Of a DNA stretch of 64,000 bases, positions 20,345 through 31,000 are shown in pieces. Numbering within the stretch: the first letter of the stretch is position 1; every line of letters begins with the position of its first letter. Made by a program: the position numbers and the translations under genes. The notes under the pieces were generated by a model. That model had not been told where the DNA came from, did no database searches, and saw only the letters and a list, made by a program, of their open reading frames with translations. Origin of the DNA: Bacteroidota bacterium (GTDB lineage Bacteria > Bacteroidota > Bacteroidia > UKL13-3); the NCBI GenBank assembly GCA_027488905.1, contig JAIYAT010000034.1, forward strand, positions 186,001-250,000. Direction: 5' to 3'.

Positions 20345-20384
20345 TTATGCTTACTTAGTATTGATATACTAAATAAGCATAAAT
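20343..20384. promoter_or_regulatory. 19-bp near-perfect inverted repeat at the start codon of the InsA-like gene, candidate operator
   Basis: ATTTATGCTTACTTAGTAT-TGAT-ATACTAAATAAGCATAAAT, one mismatch. Confidence 0.65.
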
Positions 20385-20417
20385 ATAGCAAATTACCAAA
20401 CTTATTGAAACTTGATT

Positions 20418-22451
20418 TTACTCAATAATAGGAGTTGGGTCAATCACTGCTGAGGTTTCGTCGGCCAATTCAGTTGGCAGAACCATGGCTGTTCCTTCTT
20501 CTGCAACCTTATCAAAAGGCCTTGCACCAAGAATTTCTTCCAAATCATGTTGAAGTAGAATTTCTCTTTTCAATAGAATTTGAGATAGTTCTTCAAGTTT
20601 ATCGCGTTTAGAAAGGAGTAAATCCTTGGTTCGAGCATAACATTTTGTGATAATGTTTCTAACTTCTATGTCAATCAGTTCAGCAGTTTTCTCACTGTAT
20701 GGTTTTGTAAAGCCATATTCTTGCGTAGAATCATTAAAACTTACATTACCAATGACTGAATTCATGCCATATAAAGTTACCATTCCATAAGCCATTTTGG
20801 TAACACGTTCAAGGTCGTTTTGAGCACCGGTGCTAATTCTACCAAAGATAATATCTTCAGCAACCCTTCCGCCTAGAGTCATGCACATCATATTTTCTAG
20901 TTGCTCTGTAGTGTAAAGATACTGGTCTTTAGGCAAGTATTGAGCATATCCCAAAGCAGCAACACCTCTTGGTACAATGCTTACCTTAACCAAAGGATCT
21001 ACACCTTCTAGAAACCAACCAGAAATGGCGTGACCACTTTCATGGTAAGCAATAATTTCTTTCTCCTCAGTAGAGATAATTTTATTTTTCTTTTCTAAAC
21101 CACCGATTATTCTGTCAATGGCATCTTGAAAGTCTTTCATATCCACAGCTGTTTTGCTGTTTCTAGCCGCAATTAAAGCGGCCTCATTACAAACGTTTGC
21201 AATATCTGCTCCCGCAAATCCTGCAGTTTGCATTGATAATTTTCTAGGGTCAACACCTTCTGCAGTTTTAATAGGCTTAAGGTGAACTTTAAATATTTCT
21301 TCTCTACCATTTAAGTCTGGTCTATCAATAGAAATTTGTCTATCAAACCTACCAGGGCGAAGCAAAGCAGAATCTAAAATATCTGGCCTATTTGTAGCGG
21401 CTAAAATGATTACACCTAAATCTGTTGCAAAACCATCCATTTCTGTCAGCAATTGATTTAAAGTGTTTTCTCTTTCATCGTTTCCGCCTTGAACCAAGTT
21501 TTTGCCTCTCGCTCTTCCTACTGCATCAATTTCATCTATAAAAATAATACATGGAGCTTTTTCTTTTGCTTGTTTAAATAAATCTCTAACCCTACTTGCG
21601 CCCACGCCAACAAACATTTCTACGAAATCAGAACCTGAAAGCGAGAAGAATGGCACACCAGCTTCACCAGCAACAGCCTTCGCCAGCAATGTTTTTCCAG
21701 TTCCAGGAGGGCCCACCAATAAAGCACCTTTTGGTATCTTTCCTCCTAACGTTGTATATTTCTTAGGGTTTTTAAGGAAATCAACAATCTCCATAACCTC
21801 AACTTTAGCTTCATCTAAACCTGCAACATCTTTGAAAGTAATGTTTACATGAGAATCTTTATCAAACAATTGCGCACGACTTTTTCCAATGTTAAAAATT
21901 TGACCACCTGCACCAGGACCGCCGCCCATTCTGCGCATTACGAACATCCATAAAGCTATTAAAAGCACAAATGGCAATAACCATCCAATAATGTCACCGA
22001 AGTAATTATGTTGTGTTAAAGTTTCTGCTATTAATCTTTCATCGGCAGGAAAACCCTCTTGTCGTTTAGTTAAATCAACTTCGAAGCTACCCACATCACT
22101 GATTTCAAAAAAGTAGTGTGGTCCAACTTCGGTTGCAAATATTCCGGTCCTAGCTTTCAAATCTGCATACTTTTCATTTTTTAAGGCTTCCTTTTTCAAG
22201 GTTATCTCAACACGTTCTTTGTTGACTACTACCAATTTCTCCACGTCATGAGAAGGTAGCATTTCTGTGAAAAACTTTGTCTTACTTGTTTTTAAGGCTG
22301 CATCTTTAGGGGCAAACTGCAACGCAATAAATACCACAGCTATTATTCCATAAATCCAATAGAAATTAAACTTTGGCACTATTGGCGGTAACTTTGGCTT
22401 TTTGTTACCCAAATTATCTGCTCCTTTATTAGGTGTTTTGTTATCTGACAT
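20418..22451 (-). CDS. ftsH: ATP-dependent zinc metalloprotease FtsH
   Basis: [51 protein letters not shown] zinc motif. Confidence 0.97.
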   Translation of the reverse strand: MSDNKTPNKGADNLGNKKPKLPPIVPKFNFYWIYGIIAVVFIALQFAPKDAALKTSKTKFFTEMLPSHDVEKLVVVNKERVEITLKKEALKNEKYADLKARTGIFATEVGPHYFFEISDVGSFEVDLTKRQEGFPADERLIAETLTQHNYFGDIIGWLLPFVLLIALWMFVMRRMGGGPGAGGQIFNIGKSRAQLFDKDSHVNITFKDVAGLDEAKVEVMEIVDFLKNPKKYTTLGGKIPKGALLVGPPGTGKTLLAKAVAGEAGVPFFSLSGSDFVEMFVGVGASRVRDLFKQAKEKAPCIIFIDEIDAVGRARGKNLVQGGNDERENTLNQLLTEMDGFATDLGVIILAATNRPDILDSALLRPGRFDRQISIDRPDLNGREEIFKVHLKPIKTAEGVDPRKLSMQTAGFAGADIANVCNEAALIAARNSKTAVDMKDFQDAIDRIIGGLEKKNKIISTEEKEIIAYHESGHAISGWFLEGVDPLVKVSIVPRGVAALGYAQYLPKDQYLYTTEQLENMMCMTLGGRVAEDIIFGRISTGAQNDLERVTKMAYGMVTLYGMNSVIGNVSFNDSTQEYGFTKPYSEKTAELIDIEVRNIITKCYARTKDLLLSKRDKLEELSQILLKREILLQHDLEEILGARPFDKVAEEGTAMVLPTELADETSAVIDPTPIIE

Positions 22452-22479
22452 CTTTATAGTTTTACTTATAGTAATATAC

Positions 22480-22980
22480 TTATTTTAAATTAACTCTTGT
22501 GAGTCTGTTTCTAAGCCAAGATTCTTTAACTTTAATCTTCCAGCTATTTTCCAATTCACTTTTGGTTTGAACCAAAGTATTATACAGCAAAGAATCTTCG
22601 CTAATAACTCCATTTTCAATGGCTTCTGAAGTTTTTGCTAATGGCATAACCAACACTTCATTATCCTTTTCAAAATAAACTTGCATTCTATTAAAAGGGT
22701 CAATCGAATATTTGGCTGCAAAATCTTGAATCAACTTAACCGATTTATCTATCCCACAACCACTCACTTTTGCTATATTCTCATCAACCATCAAAACAAT
22801 AAAATGTTCATCTAAAACCGTCCCAACTGCTTTGAGAGGAATTTCATGGGCTGTCCAGTTTGAGGTAAACTCATCCAAAGCAAGTTGAATCTGTGATATT
22901 TCAATCTCATTCAATCTTTTACTACAGCCATAAATCCAAACTTTTGAATCAGGAGAAAAGGAAGTAAATTTTTCAATCAT
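22480..22980 (-). CDS. Conserved Bacteroidota protein of unknown function
   Basis: MIEKFTSFSPDSKVWIYGCSKRLNEIEISQIQLALDEFTSNWTAHEIPLKA...; no Walker motifs. Confidence 0.65.
   Translation of the reverse strand: MIEKFTSFSPDSKVWIYGCSKRLNEIEISQIQLALDEFTSNWTAHEIPLKAVGTVLDEHFIVLMVDENIAKVSGCGIDKSVKLIQDFAAKYSIDPFNRMQVYFEKDNEVLVMPLAKTSEAIENGVISEDSLLYNTLVQTKSELENSWKIKVKESWLRNRLTRVNLK
22564..22573 (+). repeat. Iterated motif GGTTTGAACC, copy 7 (unknown-function gene)
   Basis: exact match; TTTGGTTTGAACCAAA. Confidence 0.6.
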
Positions 22981-23133
22981 ATCTAAGTGCTACGAAAATA
23001 CCAAAAATTAAGCCATTGACAGATTGTCATTACTTATTTTTTTTATCCTTAGTTATTTTATTTAATTCTTATGCGTTGCTTGGGATAATTGAATCACCTA
23101 TTTTCGGCGAAAGTTCAAGGTAGAAAGTAAAAT

Positions 23134-24387
23134 ATGAACCAAATAAATGCTTCGCAAATAGTTATTATTGGTGCCGGACCAGCAGGTTGCTCAACTTCTA
23201 TGTTTCTGAGTAAAGCTGGCATTCCGCATACAATTATTGAAAAGGCCAAGTTCCCTAGAGATAAAGTTTGTGGAGATGCATTAAGCGGAAAAGTTGTTTA
23301 TGTTCTTAAACAGCTTAATAATAACTTATTAGAAAAGTACACCAAAGATGAAACGCACTTTTTACCTAGTTGGGGAGTAAAGTTCGTTGCTCCAAATGGT
23401 AAATCAATTGATATTCCTTTTAAAAGTGACATCAGTAAAGAAACACACGCTCCTGGTTTTATAAGTAAAAGATTAGATTTTGACAATAGCTTGTTTGAGC
23501 AGCTAGACCGCAATTACGCTAATGTTATTGACCAAACAGAACTTGTAAAAGTAGAATCCAACTCAAATGGCATCACACTGTTTTGTAAACAGGGTAACCA
23601 CGAAATTTCATTTGCTGATGTGAAAATGGTTGTAGGTGCTGAAGGAGATAGAAGTCTCATTGGCAAGCAGCTTGGTAATATTAAAAAAGATAATCTCCAT
23701 TATTGCGCAGGTATTCGCGCCTATTATGAGGGTGTTACTGATTTACACCCACAGAATTTCATAGAATTACATTTTCTAAACGAATTACTGCCTGGCTACT
23801 TTTGGATTTTCCCATTGCCAAACGGGCAGGCAAATATTGGTGCTGGAATGTTAAGTGACACGGTAAGCAAAAAACGAATCAACCTTAAGGCTGATATGTT
23901 GCGCGCAATTGAACAAAACCCAGGTATTAGAGATAGATTTAAAAACGCCAAACTGGTTGGTAAAATAGAAGGTTGGGGACTGCCACTTGGTTCAAAACAA
24001 AGAAAAATAAGTGGCAATAATTTTTTACTTACAGGAGATGCTGCTAGTTTAATTGATCCTTTTACTGGCGAAGGAATTGGTAATGCAATGTACAGTGGGA
24101 TGTTAGCTGCTGCACATATTGAACAAGCCATTAAAGCAAATCGATTTGATGCTCCATTTAACCTAGCATATGACAATATTTTTTATCATAAACAATGGGA
24201 TGAATTGAAATTAAGTCATACCATGCAAAAATTAGTGAAATATCCTTGGCTTTTTAATTTTGTAGTAAATAAGGCTAACAAAAACAAAACATTAAGAGAA
24301 ACCATTAGCTGCATGTTTGAGGATTTGGATATGCGCGCCAGATTAAGAAGCCCAAAGTTTTACCTTCAATTGCTTTTTAATAATTAA
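23134..24387 (+). CDS. Geranylgeranyl-reductase-family FAD-dependent oxidoreductase
   Basis: VIIGAGPAGCSTSMFLSKAGIPHTIIEKAKFPRDKVCGDALSGK...GDAASLIDPFTGEGIGNAMYSG. Confidence 0.85.
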   Translation: MNQINASQIVIIGAGPAGCSTSMFLSKAGIPHTIIEKAKFPRDKVCGDALSGKVVYVLKQLNNNLLEKYTKDETHFLPSWGVKFVAPNGKSIDIPFKSDISKETHAPGFISKRLDFDNSLFEQLDRNYANVIDQTELVKVESNSNGITLFCKQGNHEISFADVKMVVGAEGDRSLIGKQLGNIKKDNLHYCAGIRAYYEGVTDLHPQNFIELHFLNELLPGYFWIFPLPNGQANIGAGMLSDTVSKKRINLKADMLRAIEQNPGIRDRFKNAKLVGKIEGWGLPLGSKQRKISGNNFLLTGDAASLIDPFTGEGIGNAMYSGMLAAAHIEQAIKANRFDAPFNLAYDNIFYHKQWDELKLSHTMQKLVKYPWLFNFVVNKANKNKTLRETISCMFEDLDMRARLRSPKFYLQLLFNN

Positions 24388-24388
24388 A

Positions 24389-25033
24389 CTACTTCTTTCT
24401 AAGCATCATTATTCCATCTCTTATTGGAAATAGAATTGATTCAAATCTTGGGTCAACACTAACCTTTTCATTGAAAGCATTTAATGCAATGGTGTCTTTA
24501 TCATTCAATCTTGCCTTTTCATCTACTACTTTTCCACTCCACAACACATTATCAGCCAGAATTACACCACCTTCATTCATTCTATCTGCAACCAAATCAA
24601 AATACTTGGAATAGTTCTGTTTGTCTGCATCAATAAAAACCAAATCAAAGTTTTGTGGTAAAGTTCTTATTACTTGGTAAGCATCTCCCACAATAAACTG
24701 AATTTTGCCTTCCATTCCTGCCATTTGAATGTGCGCGTGAATAACCTCTTCAAGTTCAGGATTAATATCAATGGTGATTAATTTCCCATCTGCCTGTAAT
24801 CCTTCTGCTAAACATAATGCAGAATATCCAGTGTAAGTCCCAATTTCTAAAATAGATGTTGGCTTTAAAAACTTACTAATCATTGCCAAAAACCTCCCTT
24901 GGAAATGCCCGCTTAACATGCGTGGCTGTAGAACCTTGGCATGTGTATACCTGCTTAGTTGTTGAAGGTAAAAAGGTTCTTGGGATGTATGAGAATTACA
25001 ATAATCCTGAATGCTATCCTGAATAAAATCCAT
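24389..25033 (-). CDS. Class I SAM-dependent O-methyltransferase
   Basis: SILEIGTYTGYSALCLAEGL...DLVFIDADKQNYSKYFDLV...GGVILADNVLWSGKV. Confidence 0.9.
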   Translation of the reverse strand: MDFIQDSIQDYCNSHTSQEPFYLQQLSRYTHAKVLQPRMLSGHFQGRFLAMISKFLKPTSILEIGTYTGYSALCLAEGLQADGKLITIDINPELEEVIHAHIQMAGMEGKIQFIVGDAYQVIRTLPQNFDLVFIDADKQNYSKYFDLVADRMNEGGVILADNVLWSGKVVDEKARLNDKDTIALNAFNEKVSVDPRFESILFPIRDGIMMLRKK

Positions 25034-25034
25034 A

Positions 25035-28000
25035 CTATTGAATGGTATACCTTATTGAAAATCCACCACTGGTGATAATGGTTGGGAAAGAATTTGAAGT
25101 GTAAGGTGTAGTTTTTCTTCTGTCATAGAAAATCCGTAATACTAGCTTCTCGTTAATATTATAATCTATGGTTGGCTTAATACTTATGACACGTTGGCCT
25201 AAAACTGGGTCATTGCTTGGCAAGTCGAGGTTTCTAACTTTAGTTTGATTATTACGTATAGCAAAATCAAACCTGAAGTTGATGTCATTATCTAGCTGCC
25301 TAATTCTACCGCCAATTTCGAAAGGCACTTTTAGTTTATTCGTTTTAAAACCCCAACCAAAAGTAATTTCCTCGCCCATTTGTTCATTTAATTGACGATT
25401 ACCTAAAGCAAAGTTTAGGGTTCTGTCTTTATTATAACCAACCTTAAAGTTCATATTGTTCACCAAGGTTACATCTATTCCAACCAATGGACTAAACCTT
25501 TCGGTAATGGTAATTTGCCTTATCACATAATTTGGAGCAAAGTCTGTATTTAAAGTTGTATTGCGTGCTGTATCCATTACGGTTTGAAATCCACCAATAT
25601 TATAATTACTTACATATCCATGTTGGATATTAATATTTGAAGCAAAATCTTTAACAAAATCTAACTTACTTAAACCACTATAAGTTATCCGCCAATTTGG
25701 AATTGGAAGATTTTGGAAAGCAGACAATCCAGCTTTATCAGCAGAAACTCCTCGGTAGGCAGCTAAAAATGCAGGTATCAAAACATCTTGTTGGTATGGT
25801 CCATATCCTTCAGGAAAGGTATCCAAAGGTATATTAATTCCCTTTTGGGCTGCTAAACGCCGCGCAATTTCAATTCTATTTGCTTCGAATTGCTGGAAAA
25901 CTTCACTAATTCCATTCTCGTTTTCTTTTGAAAATGCAGTTCTAATGATATTATAACTTATGCTATAACTTCCTTGTTCAATAGGTGTTCCAAAATCTCG
26001 GTAAATGCCGTCATTACTATCTGGGTCGAACCTAAAATAGGCAGTATAACTCTTAGAATAACTTTTGTTTGCAGTAAGTTCAATTCTAAAATCTTCAATA
26101 GGTTCAATCATACCCCTTGCATTGATTGCCTCTTGGTAATTTTGGATATAAGGACTAACAACCCTTGGGTCATTGCTGATCCAACCATTTTTTGCAGCTT
26201 TATATCTGTACTCAGGATCTTGTAAACCAAAGATAAAGTCGAAACCAGGACCATTTGAACCAAAATTCTGACCTAAATACTGCGGCGTTGGATTAAACCC
26301 TGGAAGTATAGAACCCGCTGTGGTAGAATAACTTCCGCTTAAATTTTTCACACTGGTTAATAACCTCACTGGATAGGCAACCCAAGGCGACACTTTTTTA
26401 TCTGATTCAACTTTTTTCTTCTTTTTGTCTTTGCTTTCATCCTTTGCATCAGCACTAATGGCCTCAGGCGCCTTAGGCCTAGGAGCAGAACTTTTGGGGC
26501 TGGTAATTCTCCTATAGATTCCAATTTTATTGTAGAGTTGAACAAAATTCAAGCTCAAATTCCATTGCTGTTGTTGAGAGTTTTGAATGGTATTTCCTAA
26601 ACTATCGGCTGCTGGAGGGGCTTGCGTCCATAGATAATTAACATTGTAATTATAGGTAAATTGATTTACCCATTGCATGTATGGTATTTTATTTACAGGA
26701 ATGTTCACATTAACCTGAGCCGTTTGGTCATATCGGGTAAGTCTACCCCCATTAAAGAAATTTTGTCTAATGGTATCACGTTTTTCAGGCGTATCTTCTC
26801 CAATTCTGCCATTTGGTTCATCCACACGCGCATCTGCTGTGCCATTCCAATTGAACTTAATGTTACGTGTTAAATCATATCTAAACTCGTAATTCCTTCT
26901 CATGGTAAATACCTTGTCAAAAAGGATAGGCAATTCAGTTTCTCTGCTGTCATTGTTTCGGTTCAACAATTCACCATATCTTCTATCTGCTTCTACTCTA
27001 AATCCCCAACTTGCGGGTAAATAATTAAAGTTAAAATCTCTTATTAACTCTAAATTTTTATTTTTAATAAATTTAAAGGGTTCAACTGGTTTGTTTACAA
27101 AGGCATAATTATAACCTAAAATACCTTTATAATTTTTCATTGAATTAAAGGTCAAGGTTTGATTTCGCCTAAAGGTTTCTGTATAGGAATAAGTAAGCGT
27201 TATGTTTTCTATGTCCCAAGGATAAGCTTGTTTTGACCCAACCCTATTCTTTCTTACATTAGTAAAGTTATAGCTTCTTCTCAGCGCAAAATCATCAGCG
27301 GCTCTGCTAATTTGGTCGGATCTTTCTTTGTTAGTGGTTTCCTCAATTTCCTTTTGAAGACGCGTATCTGGATTTAAAGGATTGTAGTAAGGACGAATCA
27401 ATGTGTTACCATAAGAGAAATAAAATGGAATAGAAATTCCAGATTTTTTTGGAAAGAACTTTCCTAATTCTAAGTTGGTTTGAAAGTCATAAGAATAATC
27501 ATCACTTAAATTTCTTTCTAATAATTTCTTATCTATTCCACCATACCCAACACTTCTGTACGAACCACTTAATTGCACTTGTCCAAAGTCTGCAAGTTTT
27601 GCCATAACCCTACCAACTGCAGCATCACCTCCTCGGGTACTAAAATCTGTCATACGAAGTTCATTGAACCAAACCTCGGCGCACTTTGGTAATCCATCAT
27701 CTGTGGTGCTTCCGGGACGTCTTTTAGGATTTCTTACACCAATCATCATGGTACGTAGTTGGCTAAAATCTGGCATTCCTACAACAGAGTAAGTACCCGA
27801 ACCTACCTGCCTTGTATAAGGTGCAGTGAATGCAAAACCTGCATTGGTTCTTGCAATTTTCGTATTAATAAATTCTTCAAGGATGATATCCATTTCATTG
27901 GCTAATGGCCAAATTGCCCTTGGGTCAGTAGTGTTTAGTGGGGTAAAATTTAATGGAATCTCATATTCGTAATAATTGTTTGTTAAATCGGTTCCGAATC

Positions 28001-31000
28001 TGATAAAAGCAGTTAGTTCTCCATCTTTAATATTTTCACCCTCTGCATGTAAAAACATTCTTAAGCGCTTGTACTGGCGTAAATCAACATTTGAATTTTT
28101 GAAAACGCCTCTCGCATCACCGTCCTTTAAATTACATGTTAATAAGCTCAGGGATTGCTCATTTTGTTTAATCGGATTTGGAGAGCTAAAATCTACTTCT
28201 CTCTGAATGCCTGGAGGCTCAACATAATTAATAGGTTTCCTAGCACTATTTTCGTCAATGTTAACTGTGGAAACTACAAATTGGGTATTGTCTGTAGGGT
28301 CAATCGGAATATGCTCTCCACCTGCTTTGAGGTTGTTCAAATATTTTCTCCAATCGGCTCGAACCAATTGCATCGAGGCAAAACGAAGAAGGGTAGGTTC
28401 TTCAAAACCCTTAAGGAAAACTCTTATAAAACGAATAGACTTAAAGTCGTTGATTTCTCCAACTTTTCTTTCAAACTCTCTAATAGGAACTTTTAATTGA
28501 TACCATTTTTCTAAAGCTCTATCACCATTGGTAAATTTAACTGAAGCCGTAAGTGTATCTGTCACATAGTTTCTCCCAATAACAAATGCATCTCTTGCAA
28601 TTTCAATTTTATATTGAAAATACTCCTCAACCCCATTTACGGTGTAATCTCTATTTAAATCTTCATTGTCTGGAATATTTGTTCCAGCAGTTGGGTAACT
28701 TTCTGGAGACTGGTCAATGGTTGGAGAATTACCTTGATGCTTATTAAACTTTTTATAACGCGATAAAATGTTGAACTGCGCCGAATCAAAATCTCTTCCT
28801 AAATAATAGTGGTAATTATCATTTGAAGGGTCATTGTTTGCTTCACGGTATGCGGTTGAGGTTGGGCCAAATTTATTAAGCACTTGTTGCACATAACTTT
28901 GCCCAAAAAATGTTCTTTCTGCTTGATCATTAAAGCCATCTAAACCAACATCTTGATTTGCCCGAATACTAGGTTCAGCATCAAAAGCATAATTAATAAC
29001 AGGTAATCTTGGTACTCTACCCCAAATGGTGGTGTCGGCAGTTTCATTTTGCTCTGGAGTATTATTTTTTGGCAAACCATTCTCAGCAGACCTTCTGTTG
29101 TCCTTTAGGATATCTTCTGAAATGTTACCTAGATTTATGTACAAATAACCTTTATCAACGCTTGCAGGTTTATCTGCAAAAGGATCCATTACCCACATTT
29201 CTATATAATCGATGTTGGCTTGTTCAAAATCATTTTGATCGATTTTTCGCATAATACCACCCCAATTAGAGCGAGGGTTGTTTAGCGTTCCATCGGCATT
29301 TAGATCATTTATATTATAATTATACGGGCCACGTTCTTTTGGAAAAAAGGAAAGGTCAAATGTTACTAATGTGGTTGGCAAGCCTTGCTGAATTTGCCTG
29401 CTTCTAAACACATCTTGTTGTAAAACCTCCCTTGAAGCGTGATTAGATAATATACTCGGATCTTCCTTTATGTGGGCAGGCGTAAAGGCATCGTTTCTAT
29501 AAAATGTAGAAGCAATTGTATACCAAGAAATATTTGCCCGCTTAAAACCATATTCCAAACTATTGAATGCAGCTGCCTCAGGAAAATTATCATTTTGTCC
29601 TTGTGGTGTACTTGCCAAAGCCCAGCCATTTCCCATGCGTAAATCAAAAGGCGTTTCTGCTCCTTCAAAATCATCTAAATAAGCAGTTCCTCCTTGTCCA
29701 AGAGATCTTTGAACACCAGGTATGAGTCGTGCATATTCACCAGAAATGGTGACACTCGAAGGTTCTTTGGTTTCAATAAAAGGAAGTTTGTCAACCAACT
29801 TTGTTATGGTTCTGCTTTGTTTGGTCCAAGTGCCATCTACACCAATTACAATGTTTGAAATTGGCTCTTCTCCAATATTAACTTTGGGGGTTAGGGGCCT
29901 TTCGTTTAGATACATAAAAGTGCCCCCAAGAATTAAATCCTGACTATATTTATAATCGAACCTAGCGCCTAACAAGCTCTTTTGTTGAATTTGGAAGAGG
30001 TTATTACTCTCAGATGAAACTTTTATAGAGGCACCAGAATTAAGTAAGGCTGTATTTACAATCTTAACTCTACCCAAATTATAATCCACAATATAATCTT
30101 GGTTCTCTACCAAAGGAGCACCATTTGCAGTTACTCGCACTGAGCCTCTTGGCACATTGGTTGAACCAAGCGGAATTTCATTAGTTGAAGACCCTTGGTA
30201 GGTACCGCGTAAAAAGAACTTATTAAATTGTGGTTGTTGGATTGCTGAAAACCTAGTTGAATCGTATAGTGCAAAAAAGCAATAGTAACTTGCAAAGGTT
30301 GGGTCGTTGATAAACTTAGCGGCTAAGTAACTACCAAAAGGTTCAACTGTTGGTAAGAAAATTCTACCAGTTTGTGAGTTTACAGTAACCCCTTCGATAT
30401 AATCAAAAAGACCATCTGAAACCCTTTCTTGTTGCGTATTAAGATTATCTACATTGAATACATTTAACAACGGTTGATTGCTTATTAAAGGCTCTCCTTT
30501 AATTGGCAAATAACTTAAATCAGTTCCACTTGGGTCATCAGCATATACTAGGTTCAACCTAAAATCTTTTGATTGAATATTAAATGAACCAAGGGCGTAA
30601 ACATTCTTCATCATCAAATCCCAAACTGGCAAATCTGGTCTTAACGAAGGCCCTTTAAGCATTTTAAGGAATAAAACTTCAGGTGCATTGGTATTTCTAG
30701 GAATATCCTGACTAAAATCTCCAACTTTGAAGGGAATTCCGTTAACAGTACCTTCATAAGCTACATTTAGCACATCATCGTTGTTAAGCGCTTGGTTCAA
30801 GGAAATATAACCTAACCTTGGATTAAAGGTAAACTCATTTGGTCCTAATTGCCTTGCAAAGTTAACCATTTGATATTGAGATATTGGCTTAAGCTTAGTT
30901 ACATTTAAGTCCTCTAGCAACTTATTTTCTATTTGATAACTGGCTCTAAATTTTGCCGCTTCAGTAGGATTTCCAAAGCCATTCAAATAGGTATTGGAGT

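Noticed and set aside
19922-20417. Complete insertion sequence around the InsA-like gene
   Set aside because: No DDE transposase ORF, no flanking direct repeats and no matching outer terminal repeats seen; the only inverted repeat is the palindrome at the start codon.
23796-24176. 126-aa antisense ORF inside the FAD oxidoreductase gene
   Set aside because: No domain signature; the sense strand has clear FAD-binding motifs.
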